From the NCBI RefSeq assembly GCF_000715015.1, contig NZ_JMIW01000006.1, positions 319,376 to 383,375 on the forward strand: a stretch of DNA of 64,000 bases, read 5' to 3'. The translations under genes were made by a program, and so were the position numbers. The notes under the pieces were generated by a model, which saw nothing but the letters and a program-made list of their open reading frames with translations, searched no databases and was not told where the DNA came from. Of the stretch, positions 29,401 through 36,906 are shown piece after piece (the stretch's first letter is position 1; the number at the start of each line of letters is the position of its first letter). This DNA is from Erythrobacter longus. GTDB taxonomy: Bacteria; Pseudomonadota; Alphaproteobacteria; Sphingomonadales; Sphingomonadaceae.

Positions 29401-29463
29401 CACCCCTTCTATTGGGCGGCGTTTATTGTCCTTGGCGATGGCACGCGCCCGGTTGGTCAGTGA
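26422..29463 (+). CDS. Exported TPR-CHAT (caspase-like) domain protein
   Basis: A 1013-residue protein with an N-terminal signal peptide (MRLSSIILAASGAVLAL, cleavage near ASQ-SEP, residue 31). A cysteine-bearing domain follows (about 40-170, with VRCTA, LTCRD, QCAAP and KRTCTD), then a TPR-like helical region (about 190-600), and a C-terminal CHAT domain (about 690-1010). The CHAT catalytic dyad is visible: His858 in VVHFATHGLV and Cys907 in VVILSACDTAG. The final GAxAVVASHWPV block is also typical. CHAT domains are clan CD peptidases related to caspases. The start overlaps the TpsA stop (ATGA), implying coupled translation. I infer a role in processing or surveillance of the secreted exoprotein; substrate and activity are unproven. 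Confidence 0.9.
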   Translation: MMRLSSIILAASGAVLALSGTAMVTPAASQSEPLSISTSFRVGDAGVRCTAQNAPAEPRLETMFDRAYRLTCRDAAGAVGKLLILRDGKGITGQPEAAGKDAQCAAPESASIDMVGAVTKRTCTDPKFGVAYRSYTLENDGRTYVVEGLAGYDPVLRLALASVFNDKALPGTIEVAQTEVSDAAAFARVQAGALSEFDALNEAYVRNNSGRFAESGQFFENLLGRTQARTSAYAEVLANQGLQQSNLGNYQAAESLFNRADETLTRNDGVAQRLIRNYRAINFLNRRFPEAALDALAQPMREVSQDPQDLSIREGFIDNPLSTQINRENIALQRLGGVELGLSQAERAELLDAQGMAIEGSIARQQGELAKAEKILRAADARIAEVREGRVASARWLRSEIAIERALVAEGQGRTEVALRAYDVAANAISRDYPQSPVLLAAFARKAGFLMRIGRNEEARAVFGEVVTRAQNTTDSGASIRNLLEPYFALLADEGTSEATAEFFAASQLLQRPGVAQTQAILARQMSEGDDEASALFRLSLNRSREIARTQARADRLAALTKPTQLQTEGLIAARETLEYLRAEQTGLLSKLGDFPRFRALSPTGLQLSDLQSELKPGEAYYKMVLLGEDVYTLWITAKDARSFKIDGGLAEIDDAVAFIRDSIVISEGGEQVTYPFDVERARDLYLRLFGPVEAEMERAKHIIFEPDGPMLQLPPQVLIASQEGIDAYQERTANTVDDDELYDYREIDWLGRSRDVSIAVSPRGFLDIRRIAPSKAKKAYLGIGSNSLPTNRQPSSDPCAWSLDTWRDPIAPDELYFAAGRYGEANSDVAVGDAFSDTALLANDKLSDYRVVHFATHGLVTAPKPNCAARPALVTSFGGEGSDGLLSFKEIFDLRLDADVVILSACDTAGIATTAASREAGVVGGGNYALDGLVRAFVGAGARAVVASHWPVPDDFDATQRLVQGLISGQEKGLSVSLGQSQRELMDEANTSHPFYWAAFIVLGDGTRPVGQ

Positions 29464-29466
29464 TCT

Positions 29467-29868
29467 GTGACTGACCCGCGCTTTCATCCAGAGAAGGGCG
29501 GGCTGGTCCCCCACATGGGGATCACTCTGATCGACGAAGGCGAAGGCTGGCTCGAAGCGCAAATGGTGATCGGGCCGCATCATTTGCGATCAGGCGCAAA
29601 TGCGCTCCATGCCGCTTCCATGATCGCACTGGCAGACAGCGTGTGCGGTTTTGCAGCGGGCAATGTCCTGCCCCAAGGCGCCAAGGGGTACACCACGATC
29701 GAGCTCAAATCGAATTTCCTTGGCACCGCGAGCGAGGGAACGCTTATCGGGCGCGCCGACGCCGAACATCTGGAACGCACAACGCAGGTTTGGACCTCTA
29801 CGGTGACGCATAAGGAAACGGGGCGCAAATGCGCTCTATTCCGGTGCACTCAAATGATTTTGTATTAG
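29467..29868 (+). CDS. PaaI-family hotdog thioesterase
   Basis: A 133-residue single-hotdog protein, probably an acyl-CoA thioesterase. The helix-strand signature GANALHAASMIALADSVCGFAAG and the strand TIELKSNFLGTASEGTLIGRA match PaaI/COG2050 proteins. The start is GTG, three bases after the CHAT stop, so it is very likely read from the same message, though no functional link is evident. It is convergent with the flavin reductase gene 33 bases away. The acyl substrate cannot be deduced. Confidence 0.88.
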   Translation: MTDPRFHPEKGGLVPHMGITLIDEGEGWLEAQMVIGPHHLRSGANALHAASMIALADSVCGFAAGNVLPQGAKGYTTIELKSNFLGTASEGTLIGRADAEHLERTTQVWTSTVTHKETGRKCALFRCTQMILY

Positions 29869-29901
29869 CGCGGCCGCACTAAACCATCAGGCTTAAGTCC
29901 A

Positions 29902-30426
29902 TCAGTTTTCTGGCACGCTAACAAATTCGCCGCGATAAAACCCAAGCGCCTTTGCCGCGTCATCTGCGCCGCCTGAAATGCCCGTGACCTTGCCCAGGAT
30001 CATCGTGTGATCGCCCGCCGGGTGATTGGTGTGTGCACTGCATTCAAAGGTTGCAAGCGCGCCTTGCACCACCGGCAGACCCGAGGCGCTTTTGTCAAAG
30101 TCGCTTTCACGAGGATTGTAATCGGCGCGAGAGGCATAGGCCACGGCCTGCTCGCCTTGGGTCGATGAAAGAATGCTGATCGAGAACCGTTTTGCTTTGG
30201 CGAAAAGGTCGAAGCGGCCTGAATCATTGTGCAAGCTCCAGCACACAAGCAAAGGCTCAAGCGAAACCGAGACAAACGAATTGATCGTCATCGCCGCAAT
30301 CTCGCCATCCTCGGTTTCAAGCGCCACAACGCACACGCCGGTGGGGAATTGCCCCATGGCTTTGCGGAAGTCTGCTGAAGTGGGTTCCGCTGAAATGGGC
30401 GGCGTTTGTTTTTGAACGTCGCTCAA
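29902..30426 (-). CDS. Flavin reductase-like FMN-binding protein
   Basis: A 174-residue protein of the flavin reductase/DIM6-NTAB family. The FMN-binding block MGQFPTGVCVVALETEDGEIAAMTINSFVSVSLEPLLVCWSL is diagnostic, and the C-terminal GDHTMILGKVTG is typical. Such proteins supply reduced FMN to two-component monooxygenases or act as small oxidoreductases. I chose the TTG start at 30426 because GGAG lies six bases upstream and the length then fits the family. An in-frame ATG at 30507 would add 27 His/Pro/Arg-rich residues. No partner monooxygenase is adjacent. Confidence 0.85.
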   Translation of the reverse strand: MSDVQKQTPPISAEPTSADFRKAMGQFPTGVCVVALETEDGEIAAMTINSFVSVSLEPLLVCWSLHNDSGRFDLFAKAKRFSISILSSTQGEQAVAYASRADYNPRESDFDKSASGLPVVQGALATFECSAHTNHPAGDHTMILGKVTGISGGADDAAKALGFYRGEFVSVPEN

Positions 30427-30701
30427 AGATGGCTCCGATGGGTGAAGGTGCGAGGGGGTTGGACTGCGCAATGCAACGCATATGCGCGTTCGCTTGTGGT
30501 GGTGCAATTGTCAATGCACGAGGCCCCACCCCGTTCCCGCACAATAGCCCCGTTGCCGCACTGGCACCTCATTCCCGTCTAAACGCAGCACCAGGCGCGC
30601 CGAGCATAGGCCGGGCAGCCTATTGCATTTGCGGATCAGGAACCGAGATGCTCTATAGGGATTAAGTCCAGTGTAAGTTACCTGAATTTGGGGACAGATT
30701 G

Positions 30702-31937
30702 ATGATCGACCGGGTGGGCACAGCGCTCAAAGACTTTCTGAAACAGGAAAGCGCAGGCGGAATTGTGCTGATCGTCGCAGCCGCACTTGCGCTGGTCATC
30801 GCGAACAGCCCGCTTGCCGATGCCTATTTCGGTACGCTTGCGACCAAGCTGAACGTCTCCTTTGGCGCGTTTGAAATCAACAAAGCGCTGATTTTGTGGA
30901 TCAACGATGGCTTGATGGCGATTTTCTTCTTCCTCATCGGATTGGAAGTGAAGCGCGAAATCCTGACCGGCCAATTATCAAGCTGGGACAAAGCCTCCCT
31001 CCCCCTTGCCGCAGCGATTGGCGGGATGGCGATCCCGGCTTTGATCTTTGTCGGTATCAATTGGAATTCGCCTGAAAGTATCAGCGGATGGGCCATTCCA
31101 GCGGCCACCGACATCGCCTTTGCGCTTGGTATCCTATCGCTTTTGGGCCCGCGTGTGCCCGTCGCGATGAAAGCGCTGCTGCTGGCGATTGCGGTGATTG
31201 ACGATATTGGCGCGATTACCGTCATTGCGCTGTTTTACACCGGAGAGATCAAGCTCGATATGCTGGGCGGAGGCGCTGCGGCGCTGGCGCTATTGTTTGT
31301 TCTTGGCCGGCTCAGGATTTCATCGACCATTCCCTATGTCCTGCTCACCGTCATCATGTGGGTGTTCGTCCTCAAATCGGGCGTCCATGCAACGCTTGCA
31401 GGGGTGACAGCGGCCATGATGGTTCCGATGGTCGCGCGCGATGGCTCGCATATGCTTGAGAACATGGAGCATGGCCTTCACAAATGGGTCGCCTTTGTCA
31501 TCATCCCGATCTTCGGTTTTGCCAATGCGGGCGTCACATTGTTTGGCCTGTCACCTGCCGACCTGCTTGAGCCACTGCCCCTTGGTATTGCGCTTGGCCT
31601 TTTGATCGGAAAACAGATCGGGATCGTCGGCTTTGCCTGGGTGGCGGTCAAAGCGGGCATCGCCAAGCTTCCCGACGGGGTTGGCTGGCGCAAGATCCAC
31701 GGGCTTTCGCTGCTTGCCGCAATTGGTTTTACCATGAGCCTGTTTATCGGAAATCTGGCCTTTACCGACCCTGCCCTTATCGACGCTGTGAAAGTCGGCG
31801 TCTTGTCGGGGTCACTGGTCGCAGCCTTCGCCGGGTTCTTCATGCTGAAAGCCGCCCTCCCTGATGAGGTCGCACCCGATGAAACCGTGCCCGATGAGGG
31901 CTTGCCAAAAGAGGCGGTGACCGGGCAAAGCGCCTGA
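30702..31937 (+). CDS. nhaA: Na+/H+ antiporter NhaA
   Basis: A 411-residue inner-membrane antiporter with about twelve hydrophobic segments. Family hallmarks are LIGLEVKREILTGQL, the unwound-helix block PAATDIAFALGILSLLG, and the transport-site aspartate pair in AVIDDIGAITVIALF. It exchanges cytoplasmic Na+ for external protons in sodium and pH homeostasis, fitting a marine lifestyle. The ATG at 30702 is preferred over the TTG one codon before it; GGGGA lies about ten bases upstream. The C-terminal 20 residues are an acidic, Pro-rich tail (DEVAPDETVPDEG). The alpha/beta hydrolase gene follows four bases downstream. Confidence 0.96.
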   Translation: MIDRVGTALKDFLKQESAGGIVLIVAAALALVIANSPLADAYFGTLATKLNVSFGAFEINKALILWINDGLMAIFFFLIGLEVKREILTGQLSSWDKASLPLAAAIGGMAIPALIFVGINWNSPESISGWAIPAATDIAFALGILSLLGPRVPVAMKALLLAIAVIDDIGAITVIALFYTGEIKLDMLGGGAAALALLFVLGRLRISSTIPYVLLTVIMWVFVLKSGVHATLAGVTAAMMVPMVARDGSHMLENMEHGLHKWVAFVIIPIFGFANAGVTLFGLSPADLLEPLPLGIALGLLIGKQIGIVGFAWVAVKAGIAKLPDGVGWRKIHGLSLLAAIGFTMSLFIGNLAFTDPALIDAVKVGVLSGSLVAAFAGFFMLKAALPDEVAPDETVPDEGLPKEAVTGQSA

Positions 31938-31941
31938 TCAT

Positions 31942-32814
31942 ATGCGCCAGACAAAAAACCCCATCACCCGCCACATCAAAGCGGGCGACATCACCCTTGC
32001 CTATCACGAATGGCCTTCTGAAAACGAGGCTGCACCGACCCTGCTGATCGCCCATGCGACGGGGTTTCATGGGCGATGTTATGACGCGATTGCAGCGCAT
32101 TTCCCCGATGCCCGCGTGATTGCGGTGGATATGCACGGCCATGGCCAATCCACGGGAGAACCGCTTAGCGAGTGGCAGATTGTCGTCGATGAGCTTACCG
32201 ATCTGATCGACCATCTGGAGCTTTCAGGCGCCGTTGCGATGGGGCATTCCATGGGCGGCCATGCGGTTCTTCGCGCCGCTGCCAAGCGCCCGGACGCGTT
32301 CCGGTCGCTTGTCCTGTTTGATCCGGTGATCCTTTCACCAGAGTTCTACCAAGTCGAAGTCCCCGGCTTTGCCCCCGGCCAAATGCACCCCGCAGCAAAG
32401 CGCAAGCGCGACTTTGCAAGCGTTGAAGAGATGATCGAGCGGTTCCAGACCCGCGACCCTTACAATCTCTTCCGGCCCGACGTGTTCGAAAACTATTGCC
32501 GCTGTGGCCTGACGCCTGTGGAGGACGGCGGTTTTGAGCTGTCGTGCTCCCCCGAAATGGAAGCGGGCATGTATATGTCGAGCCTTTCGGGTGCGCCCGC
32601 TCTTGATGCGGCAACAAAGGTTGCGACCCCCACCACGGTCGTGCGCGCGATGCAGCTTGAAGAGCGCGACTTCAAAGGCTCTCCGACATGGCCGGGTCTT
32701 GCCGCCAGCATGCCCAATGGCATCGACATGAACCGGCCGGATATGACCCATTTCCACCCGTTTCAGGACCCCGATGACGCGGCTCGCATCATCCGTGAGG
32801 CAATGAACGCCTAA
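31942..32814 (+). CDS. Alpha/beta hydrolase
   Basis: A 290-residue alpha/beta-hydrolase. The oxyanion region is ATGFHGRCYD, the nucleophile elbow GHSMGG gives Ser103, acids are plausible in DMHGHGQS and LFDPVILS, and the catalytic histidine is probably in the C-terminal MTHFHPFQDP. No signal peptide or membrane segment is seen. It starts four bases after nhaA and is likely cotranscribed. Its stop codon overlaps the convergent fliS stop (32811-32814). The substrate is unknown. Confidence 0.88.
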   Translation: MRQTKNPITRHIKAGDITLAYHEWPSENEAAPTLLIAHATGFHGRCYDAIAAHFPDARVIAVDMHGHGQSTGEPLSEWQIVVDELTDLIDHLELSGAVAMGHSMGGHAVLRAAAKRPDAFRSLVLFDPVILSPEFYQVEVPGFAPGQMHPAAKRKRDFASVEEMIERFQTRDPYNLFRPDVFENYCRCGLTPVEDGGFELSCSPEMEAGMYMSSLSGAPALDAATKVATPTTVVRAMQLEERDFKGSPTWPGLAASMPNGIDMNRPDMTHFHPFQDPDDAARIIREAMNA

Positions 32815-33185
32815 CCGGCGCGCGCTGCGTCCAGCAGGTCTTTGAGATCACCGCGCGCTCTTGCAAGGTCCAAGGGCGAACTCCGGGTCAAATTGCGCGC
32901 AATCGTCGCGGCAATCCCGCCATAGAACTGGGTCAGAGGGCCGCTCAACGGGTTGTCGGCCGAAACGCTGCGCGCAAGCCAGAGCACAACCCCATGCGCG
33001 CGCGACAAGGGCTCTTGGGGAACGAGCCCCGGCCTTTGTTCAATCGCAGCCAAAGCCTGTCCCAGCGCATCGACCGCTTTTTCAAGACAGATACGGGTCA
33101 ATTCCTCACCCGAAGACGCCTCGATCCGGGCGTCCAGATCAACCCGGCGATAGGCACTCGCGGCTTCTTGAGACAACGGCATCAT
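32811..33185 (-). CDS. fliS: Flagellar export chaperone FliS
   Basis: A 124-residue helical protein in the usual position directly after fliD, 15 bases apart. The N-terminal AYRRVDLDARIEASSGEELTRICLEKAVDAL and the middle AIEQRPG match FliS, which binds the flagellin C-terminus and keeps it unfolded until export. It is divergent from enteric FliS (less of the LxxLYD block is kept), so the call rests on both sequence and context. It is the last gene of the fli unit. Confidence 0.78.
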   Translation of the reverse strand: MMPLSQEAASAYRRVDLDARIEASSGEELTRICLEKAVDALGQALAAIEQRPGLVPQEPLSRAHGVVLWLARSVSADNPLSGPLTQFYGGIAATIARNLTRSSPLDLARARGDLKDLLDAARAG

Positions 33186-33200
33186 CGCAGCTCGCTTCCC

Positions 33201-34634
33201 TTAGTTGGATGAGTTGAACGCGTCGATCTGCTGCTGAAGGAAGCTCAGCGTCGACTGTGACTGGGAGACATTGTTTTGAGCAGCAACAAAGCTTCGGGTA
33301 AGGCGACTGCGCAAGGCTTCCTGATTGTCAGCGACGCGCGACAGACGTTCCTCATTGCGTTCGATCTGGGCCTGATAGCGGGTGATCGAACCACCCAAGG
33401 AGCCCGGATCTCTTAGCAAGGTGTTTTCGCGTGCCAACTTGTCAATGGTTGCAAACACACCCGACGCGCCCGCGGTGAACATCGCCGCCACCCCATCAGG
33501 TGAATTGGTCAGCGTTGCATTAAGGCGAGTGGTATCAAGCTGAAATGTGCCTTCGCGGGTGATGGAGAGGCCCAGATCACTTAGCGTGCGTGGCTCGCCA
33601 TCCTGTGCGCCAGGCATCACAATCCGGCTTGCAAGCCCCGACAGGTCTGCACGAAGGCCGCGCGCACCTGAATCATTGCCAAGCGTGCTGCCAAGGCCCG
33701 ATGCCTCCTGATTAAGCAACAGCACAATGTCATTCAACGCTGCGACAAAATCGGTCATCACCGCGCTGATTGCGCCGTTATTTGTGTCAAAATCAAGCGT
33801 GGTCGGCGCGCCGACATTGGTCGCGTTCAGGGTGAGACTTATCCCTTCTGGCAGGCCGGTGACATTGTTCGATGGGCTGGTAAGTTGCACAGTATCAAGG
33901 CTGAAAATCGCATCTTGCGACGCTTGGCGCAGTTCGCCCGCGTCGGTGGCCGGGTTCCAGCTGAGGTAATCGAGATTGCCCGCAGAACCACTTGGAGCAC
34001 CACTTGTGCTGACCGGTTCAAGGACAAAGCCGTTTTGCGCGCCGTCCTCTCCCTTGATCACTAATTGCGCGCCGTTTGACCCTTGCGCCACATAAGCGAA
34101 AAGCTTGCCGTCGCTTCTGTTAGAAATCTTCGTCGCAATCGAAGCCAGAGTGTCCTGCGCAGTCACATCAATCGCAAGGGCCGTTTGACCGGTATCTTCG
34201 CTAAAGCTGGCACCGTCCACTGTGCCAAACCGGATGTTGAGTGTACCCTCGCCCACCAGATCGGTGCGCGCGCCATAGCTTCGCGAGGCGAGCGTCTGGC
34301 TTTGCGCAAGTTGTGACACTTCGAGCGAATAGCTGCCCTGCGGCGCGATGCCGGTGGTGGTCGAAACATCGGCAATCGCCGGGTTGCCAAGGCGCGGTTG
34401 CGGCGCCAGATCGCCATTGCGCACCCGGTCGCCAAGCGCGCTTGCAAGGTTATTCAGCGATGAACGCAGCAGGGCCGCCGAGGAAATCTGAGCCTCAAGC
34501 GTTGCATTGCGGTTTTCCAGATTGGCCCGGCGCGGCGAGAAAGAGGCCTCAGACAAATCATTAGCCAACTGAATAAAGTCGATGCCACTGCCAGCGCCAA
34601 GCGCGGTGATGATTGATGAGCCTTGATTTTCCAT
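33201..34634 (-). CDS. fliD: Flagellar hook-associated protein 2 (filament cap)
   Basis: A 477-residue filament cap protein. The N-terminal block SIITALGAGSGIDFIQLANDLSEA is typical (usual form GSGLD), and the C-terminal coiled coil ends in FVAAQNNVSQSQSTLSFLQQQIDAFNSSN. The central part is a variable beta-rich region. FliD pentamers sit on the filament tip and fold incoming flagellin. It lies 30 bases after flhB, with fliS downstream, a standard arrangement. Confidence 0.95.
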   Translation of the reverse strand: MENQGSSIITALGAGSGIDFIQLANDLSEASFSPRRANLENRNATLEAQISSAALLRSSLNNLASALGDRVRNGDLAPQPRLGNPAIADVSTTTGIAPQGSYSLEVSQLAQSQTLASRSYGARTDLVGEGTLNIRFGTVDGASFSEDTGQTALAIDVTAQDTLASIATKISNRSDGKLFAYVAQGSNGAQLVIKGEDGAQNGFVLEPVSTSGAPSGSAGNLDYLSWNPATDAGELRQASQDAIFSLDTVQLTSPSNNVTGLPEGISLTLNATNVGAPTTLDFDTNNGAISAVMTDFVAALNDIVLLLNQEASGLGSTLGNDSGARGLRADLSGLASRIVMPGAQDGEPRTLSDLGLSITREGTFQLDTTRLNATLTNSPDGVAAMFTAGASGVFATIDKLARENTLLRDPGSLGGSITRYQAQIERNEERLSRVADNQEALRSRLTRSFVAAQNNVSQSQSTLSFLQQQIDAFNSSN

Positions 34635-34664
34635 GGGTCAAAGGACGGCCATTTGGAAAATTGC

Positions 34665-35801
34665 TTAAGGCGTTTTTTGAAGCTTTCCATCAGGGTCAAA
34701 GCGCAAGGGTTCAGGCACGGTGATCTGAGGCAGTGGCACCCGCTCACCCCGCTTCAACGACAGCACGAATGCAACCAGTGCCGCGATGGCGATGTAAAGC
34801 TCTTCGCGCACCATCTGATTGGCCTTTGTGGTGAAGTAAACCGCGCGCGCCAATTGCGGATATTCAAGCACGGGAAGCCCCATTTCGCCCGCCATTTCGC
34901 GCATTGCAAGCGCGGTTTCCCCGCGCCCTTTGGCAAGCACGACAGGAGCCGGGGCAAGGTCAGGGTCATAGGTCATGGCAACCGCAAAATGCATCGGGTT
35001 CACGACCACAAATTGCGCATCTTTCATCGCCTTGCCAACACTGCCGCGGGCAAGGTCGCGTTGCCGTTGACGCCGGGCCGATTTCATTTCGGGCGAGCCT
35101 TCGGCCTGCTTCATTTCGTTCTTCAAATCCTCAAAACTCATCTTTAGGCGTTTGTTGCGCTGAAACGCCTGGATGGGATAATCGACCATCGCGATAATCA
35201 CGAGGCCGCCCACCAAAAGCATGATCAGCAATTCGCCTGCGTCCATCGCAAAGGCAAGCTGACCTTCAAGCGATCCGCGCCCCAGCCCCAGAAGGCTTTC
35301 GAGCGTTGTCGAGATCCAATAGGCCGCGAGTGTGCCAAGCAGGACCAGCTTCAGGATCGACTTGCCAAGCTCGATCAGCCCTTGCGATCCAAACATCCGC
35401 TTTAACCCGCTAAGCGGGTTGATACGCTGCCCCTTGGGTTTGAGATTTTCCGGGACAAAGCGCCCCTCTCCCAGCAGTAATTGGGTGGCAACGGTGATGA
35501 CCATCACAGTCAAACCAATCACAAAGATCGGCGGCAAAACCGCACTTCCTGCACGCCATGTGATGATAGCGGGATCAAATTCAGCTGTGCGATCAAGCTC
35601 GAACTGAAAGCTGGCAAGCGCGACGCCTTTGACGCTCTCCCACAGCCAAGGCCCGACCATCGTCAGCATGAAAATGCCGGTCAGCATCGCCACTGCGGTC
35701 GCGACCTCTTTTGAACGCAGGACATCGCCGTTCTTGGCAGCTTCCGACTTGCGCTTTGGGGTGGGATCAAACCTTTTCTCGCCCGAAGTTTCCTCTGCCA
35801 T
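34665..35801 (-). CDS. flhB: Flagellar type III export switch protein FlhB
   Basis: A 378-residue inner-membrane export protein. The N-terminus EKRFDPTPKRKSEAAKNGDVLRSKEV is the family start, four membrane segments follow, and the cytoplasmic domain ends the chain. The autocleavage site reads NPMH (Asn268-Pro269) where nearly all FlhB proteins have NPTH. Cleavage between Asn and Pro triggers the switch from rod/hook to filament export. The flanking VVNPMHFAVAMTYD is otherwise normal. It is three bases downstream of fliR; flhA is not in the window. Confidence 0.96.
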   Translation of the reverse strand: MAEETSGEKRFDPTPKRKSEAAKNGDVLRSKEVATAVAMLTGIFMLTMVGPWLWESVKGVALASFQFELDRTAEFDPAIITWRAGSAVLPPIFVIGLTVMVITVATQLLLGEGRFVPENLKPKGQRINPLSGLKRMFGSQGLIELGKSILKLVLLGTLAAYWISTTLESLLGLGRGSLEGQLAFAMDAGELLIMLLVGGLVIIAMVDYPIQAFQRNKRLKMSFEDLKNEMKQAEGSPEMKSARRQRQRDLARGSVGKAMKDAQFVVVNPMHFAVAMTYDPDLAPAPVVLAKGRGETALAMREMAGEMGLPVLEYPQLARAVYFTTKANQMVREELYIAIAALVAFVLSLKRGERVPLPQITVPEPLRFDPDGKLQKTP

Positions 35802-35804
35802 GGC

Positions 35805-36605
35805 TTACCCGGCGTCCCCCAGGCCCGGCGTGAAAAGCGCGGCGGACTGTTCGAGGGCCACTTGCAAAAGGTCGCTGAATTGCTCGATAAAAATCGGCAT
35901 GGCGACAATCATCGCTGCGATCCCGGCAAGCGTGCCGGCGGGAAGGCCAAGCGCGAACAGGTTCAACGCAGGGGCCGCGCGCGAGATGGTGCCAGTGATA
36001 AGCTGCACGCAAAGGAGCACAAGAATAACCGGCAGCGCAATCGCAGCCGCGGTCGCAATGCAATATCCGGCAAACAGGACGATGCTCTGCGCCTCAACAC
36101 CCCCGAAAGCCGCGCTTCCTGCGGGCAGCAGCCGATAGCTTTCGATGATGAGGCGAAACCACAAAAGGTGCCCGCCAATGATGTAGAACAACAACGTCAG
36201 GATAAGCCCGAAAAAGCTGCCCAACGCGCCCGATTGCGTACCGCTTGCCGGGTCAATCGAGGTTGCGATGGCAAGGCCCATCGTACCTGATATTTGCTCC
36301 GCCGCGATAAGCGGGACGGCAAAGGCGATTTGCAGCACAAACCCCAGGGCGGCCCCGATAATCACCTCCTGCAAGACGGCAAGGATTGCCGCAAAGCTGA
36401 GCATATCGGGAAGCTCGGGCATGGGTATCCAGACGCCGACAAAGACCGCGATGACAAATGCGGCCATGGTGCGCGCGGTTGCTGGCACCACCATGCCGCC
36501 CACCATGGGCGCTGCAAGCATGGCCGCGCCGCATCGGATCGAGAGGAACAGCAACTGCCACAATTGTTCGAGCAGCGTATCAAAACCAAGGTCGAGAAAG
36601 GTCAT
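35805..36605 (-). CDS. fliR: Flagellar export component FliR
   Basis: A 266-residue, strongly hydrophobic inner-membrane protein of the export gate, with about six membrane segments. The conserved FliR core GFVLQIAFAVPLIAAEQISGTMGLAIATSIDPASGTQSGALGSFF is present, including the DP motif. FliR forms the FliP5-Q4-R1 core complex with the products of the two preceding genes. It begins 15 bases after fliQ and ends three bases before flhB. Confidence 0.95.
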   Translation of the reverse strand: MTFLDLGFDTLLEQLWQLLFLSIRCGAAMLAAPMVGGMVVPATARTMAAFVIAVFVGVWIPMPELPDMLSFAAILAVLQEVIIGAALGFVLQIAFAVPLIAAEQISGTMGLAIATSIDPASGTQSGALGSFFGLILTLLFYIIGGHLLWFRLIIESYRLLPAGSAAFGGVEAQSIVLFAGYCIATAAAIALPVILVLLCVQLITGTISRAAPALNLFALGLPAGTLAGIAAMIVAMPIFIEQFSDLLQVALEQSAALFTPGLGDAG

Positions 36606-36620
36606 GGGGCGCGGCCTGCC

Positions 36621-36893
36621 CTAACGCGCCATACCGGCGACCTGAGCGAAGATTTCAACCGTGAAATCCCCCAAAAGCGCCATCATCGTGCCGCCAAGCA
36701 CAACGAACACCAGAGCCGTGATCGCAAGCTTTGGCACAAAGGTCAGCGTTTGTTCGTTGACCGAGGTCGCCGCCTGAATGATGCCAACAATAAGCCCCAC
36801 GACCAGCGCCGATAAAAGGACCGGCCCCACGATAAGCGCGGTCACCCACAAGGTGCGGTCGGCCAATGCCAAAAGCTGTGCGTCTTCCTGCAT
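36621..36893 (-). CDS. fliQ: Flagellar export component FliQ
   Basis: A 90-residue protein with two membrane helices, the standard FliQ size and layout. The diagnostic stretch is LVVGLIVGIIQAATSVNEQTLTFVPKL. The ATG at 36893 (MQEDAQLLALADR) is chosen because it gives the family length. A TTG at 36914 overlapping the fliP end would add seven residues. FliQ packs around FliP/FliR in the export gate. Confidence 0.94.
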   Translation of the reverse strand: MQEDAQLLALADRTLWVTALIVGPVLLSALVVGLIVGIIQAATSVNEQTLTFVPKLAITALVFVVLGGTMMALLGDFTVEIFAQVAGMAR

Positions 36894-36906
36894 GGTGCCG
36901 GGCGCC

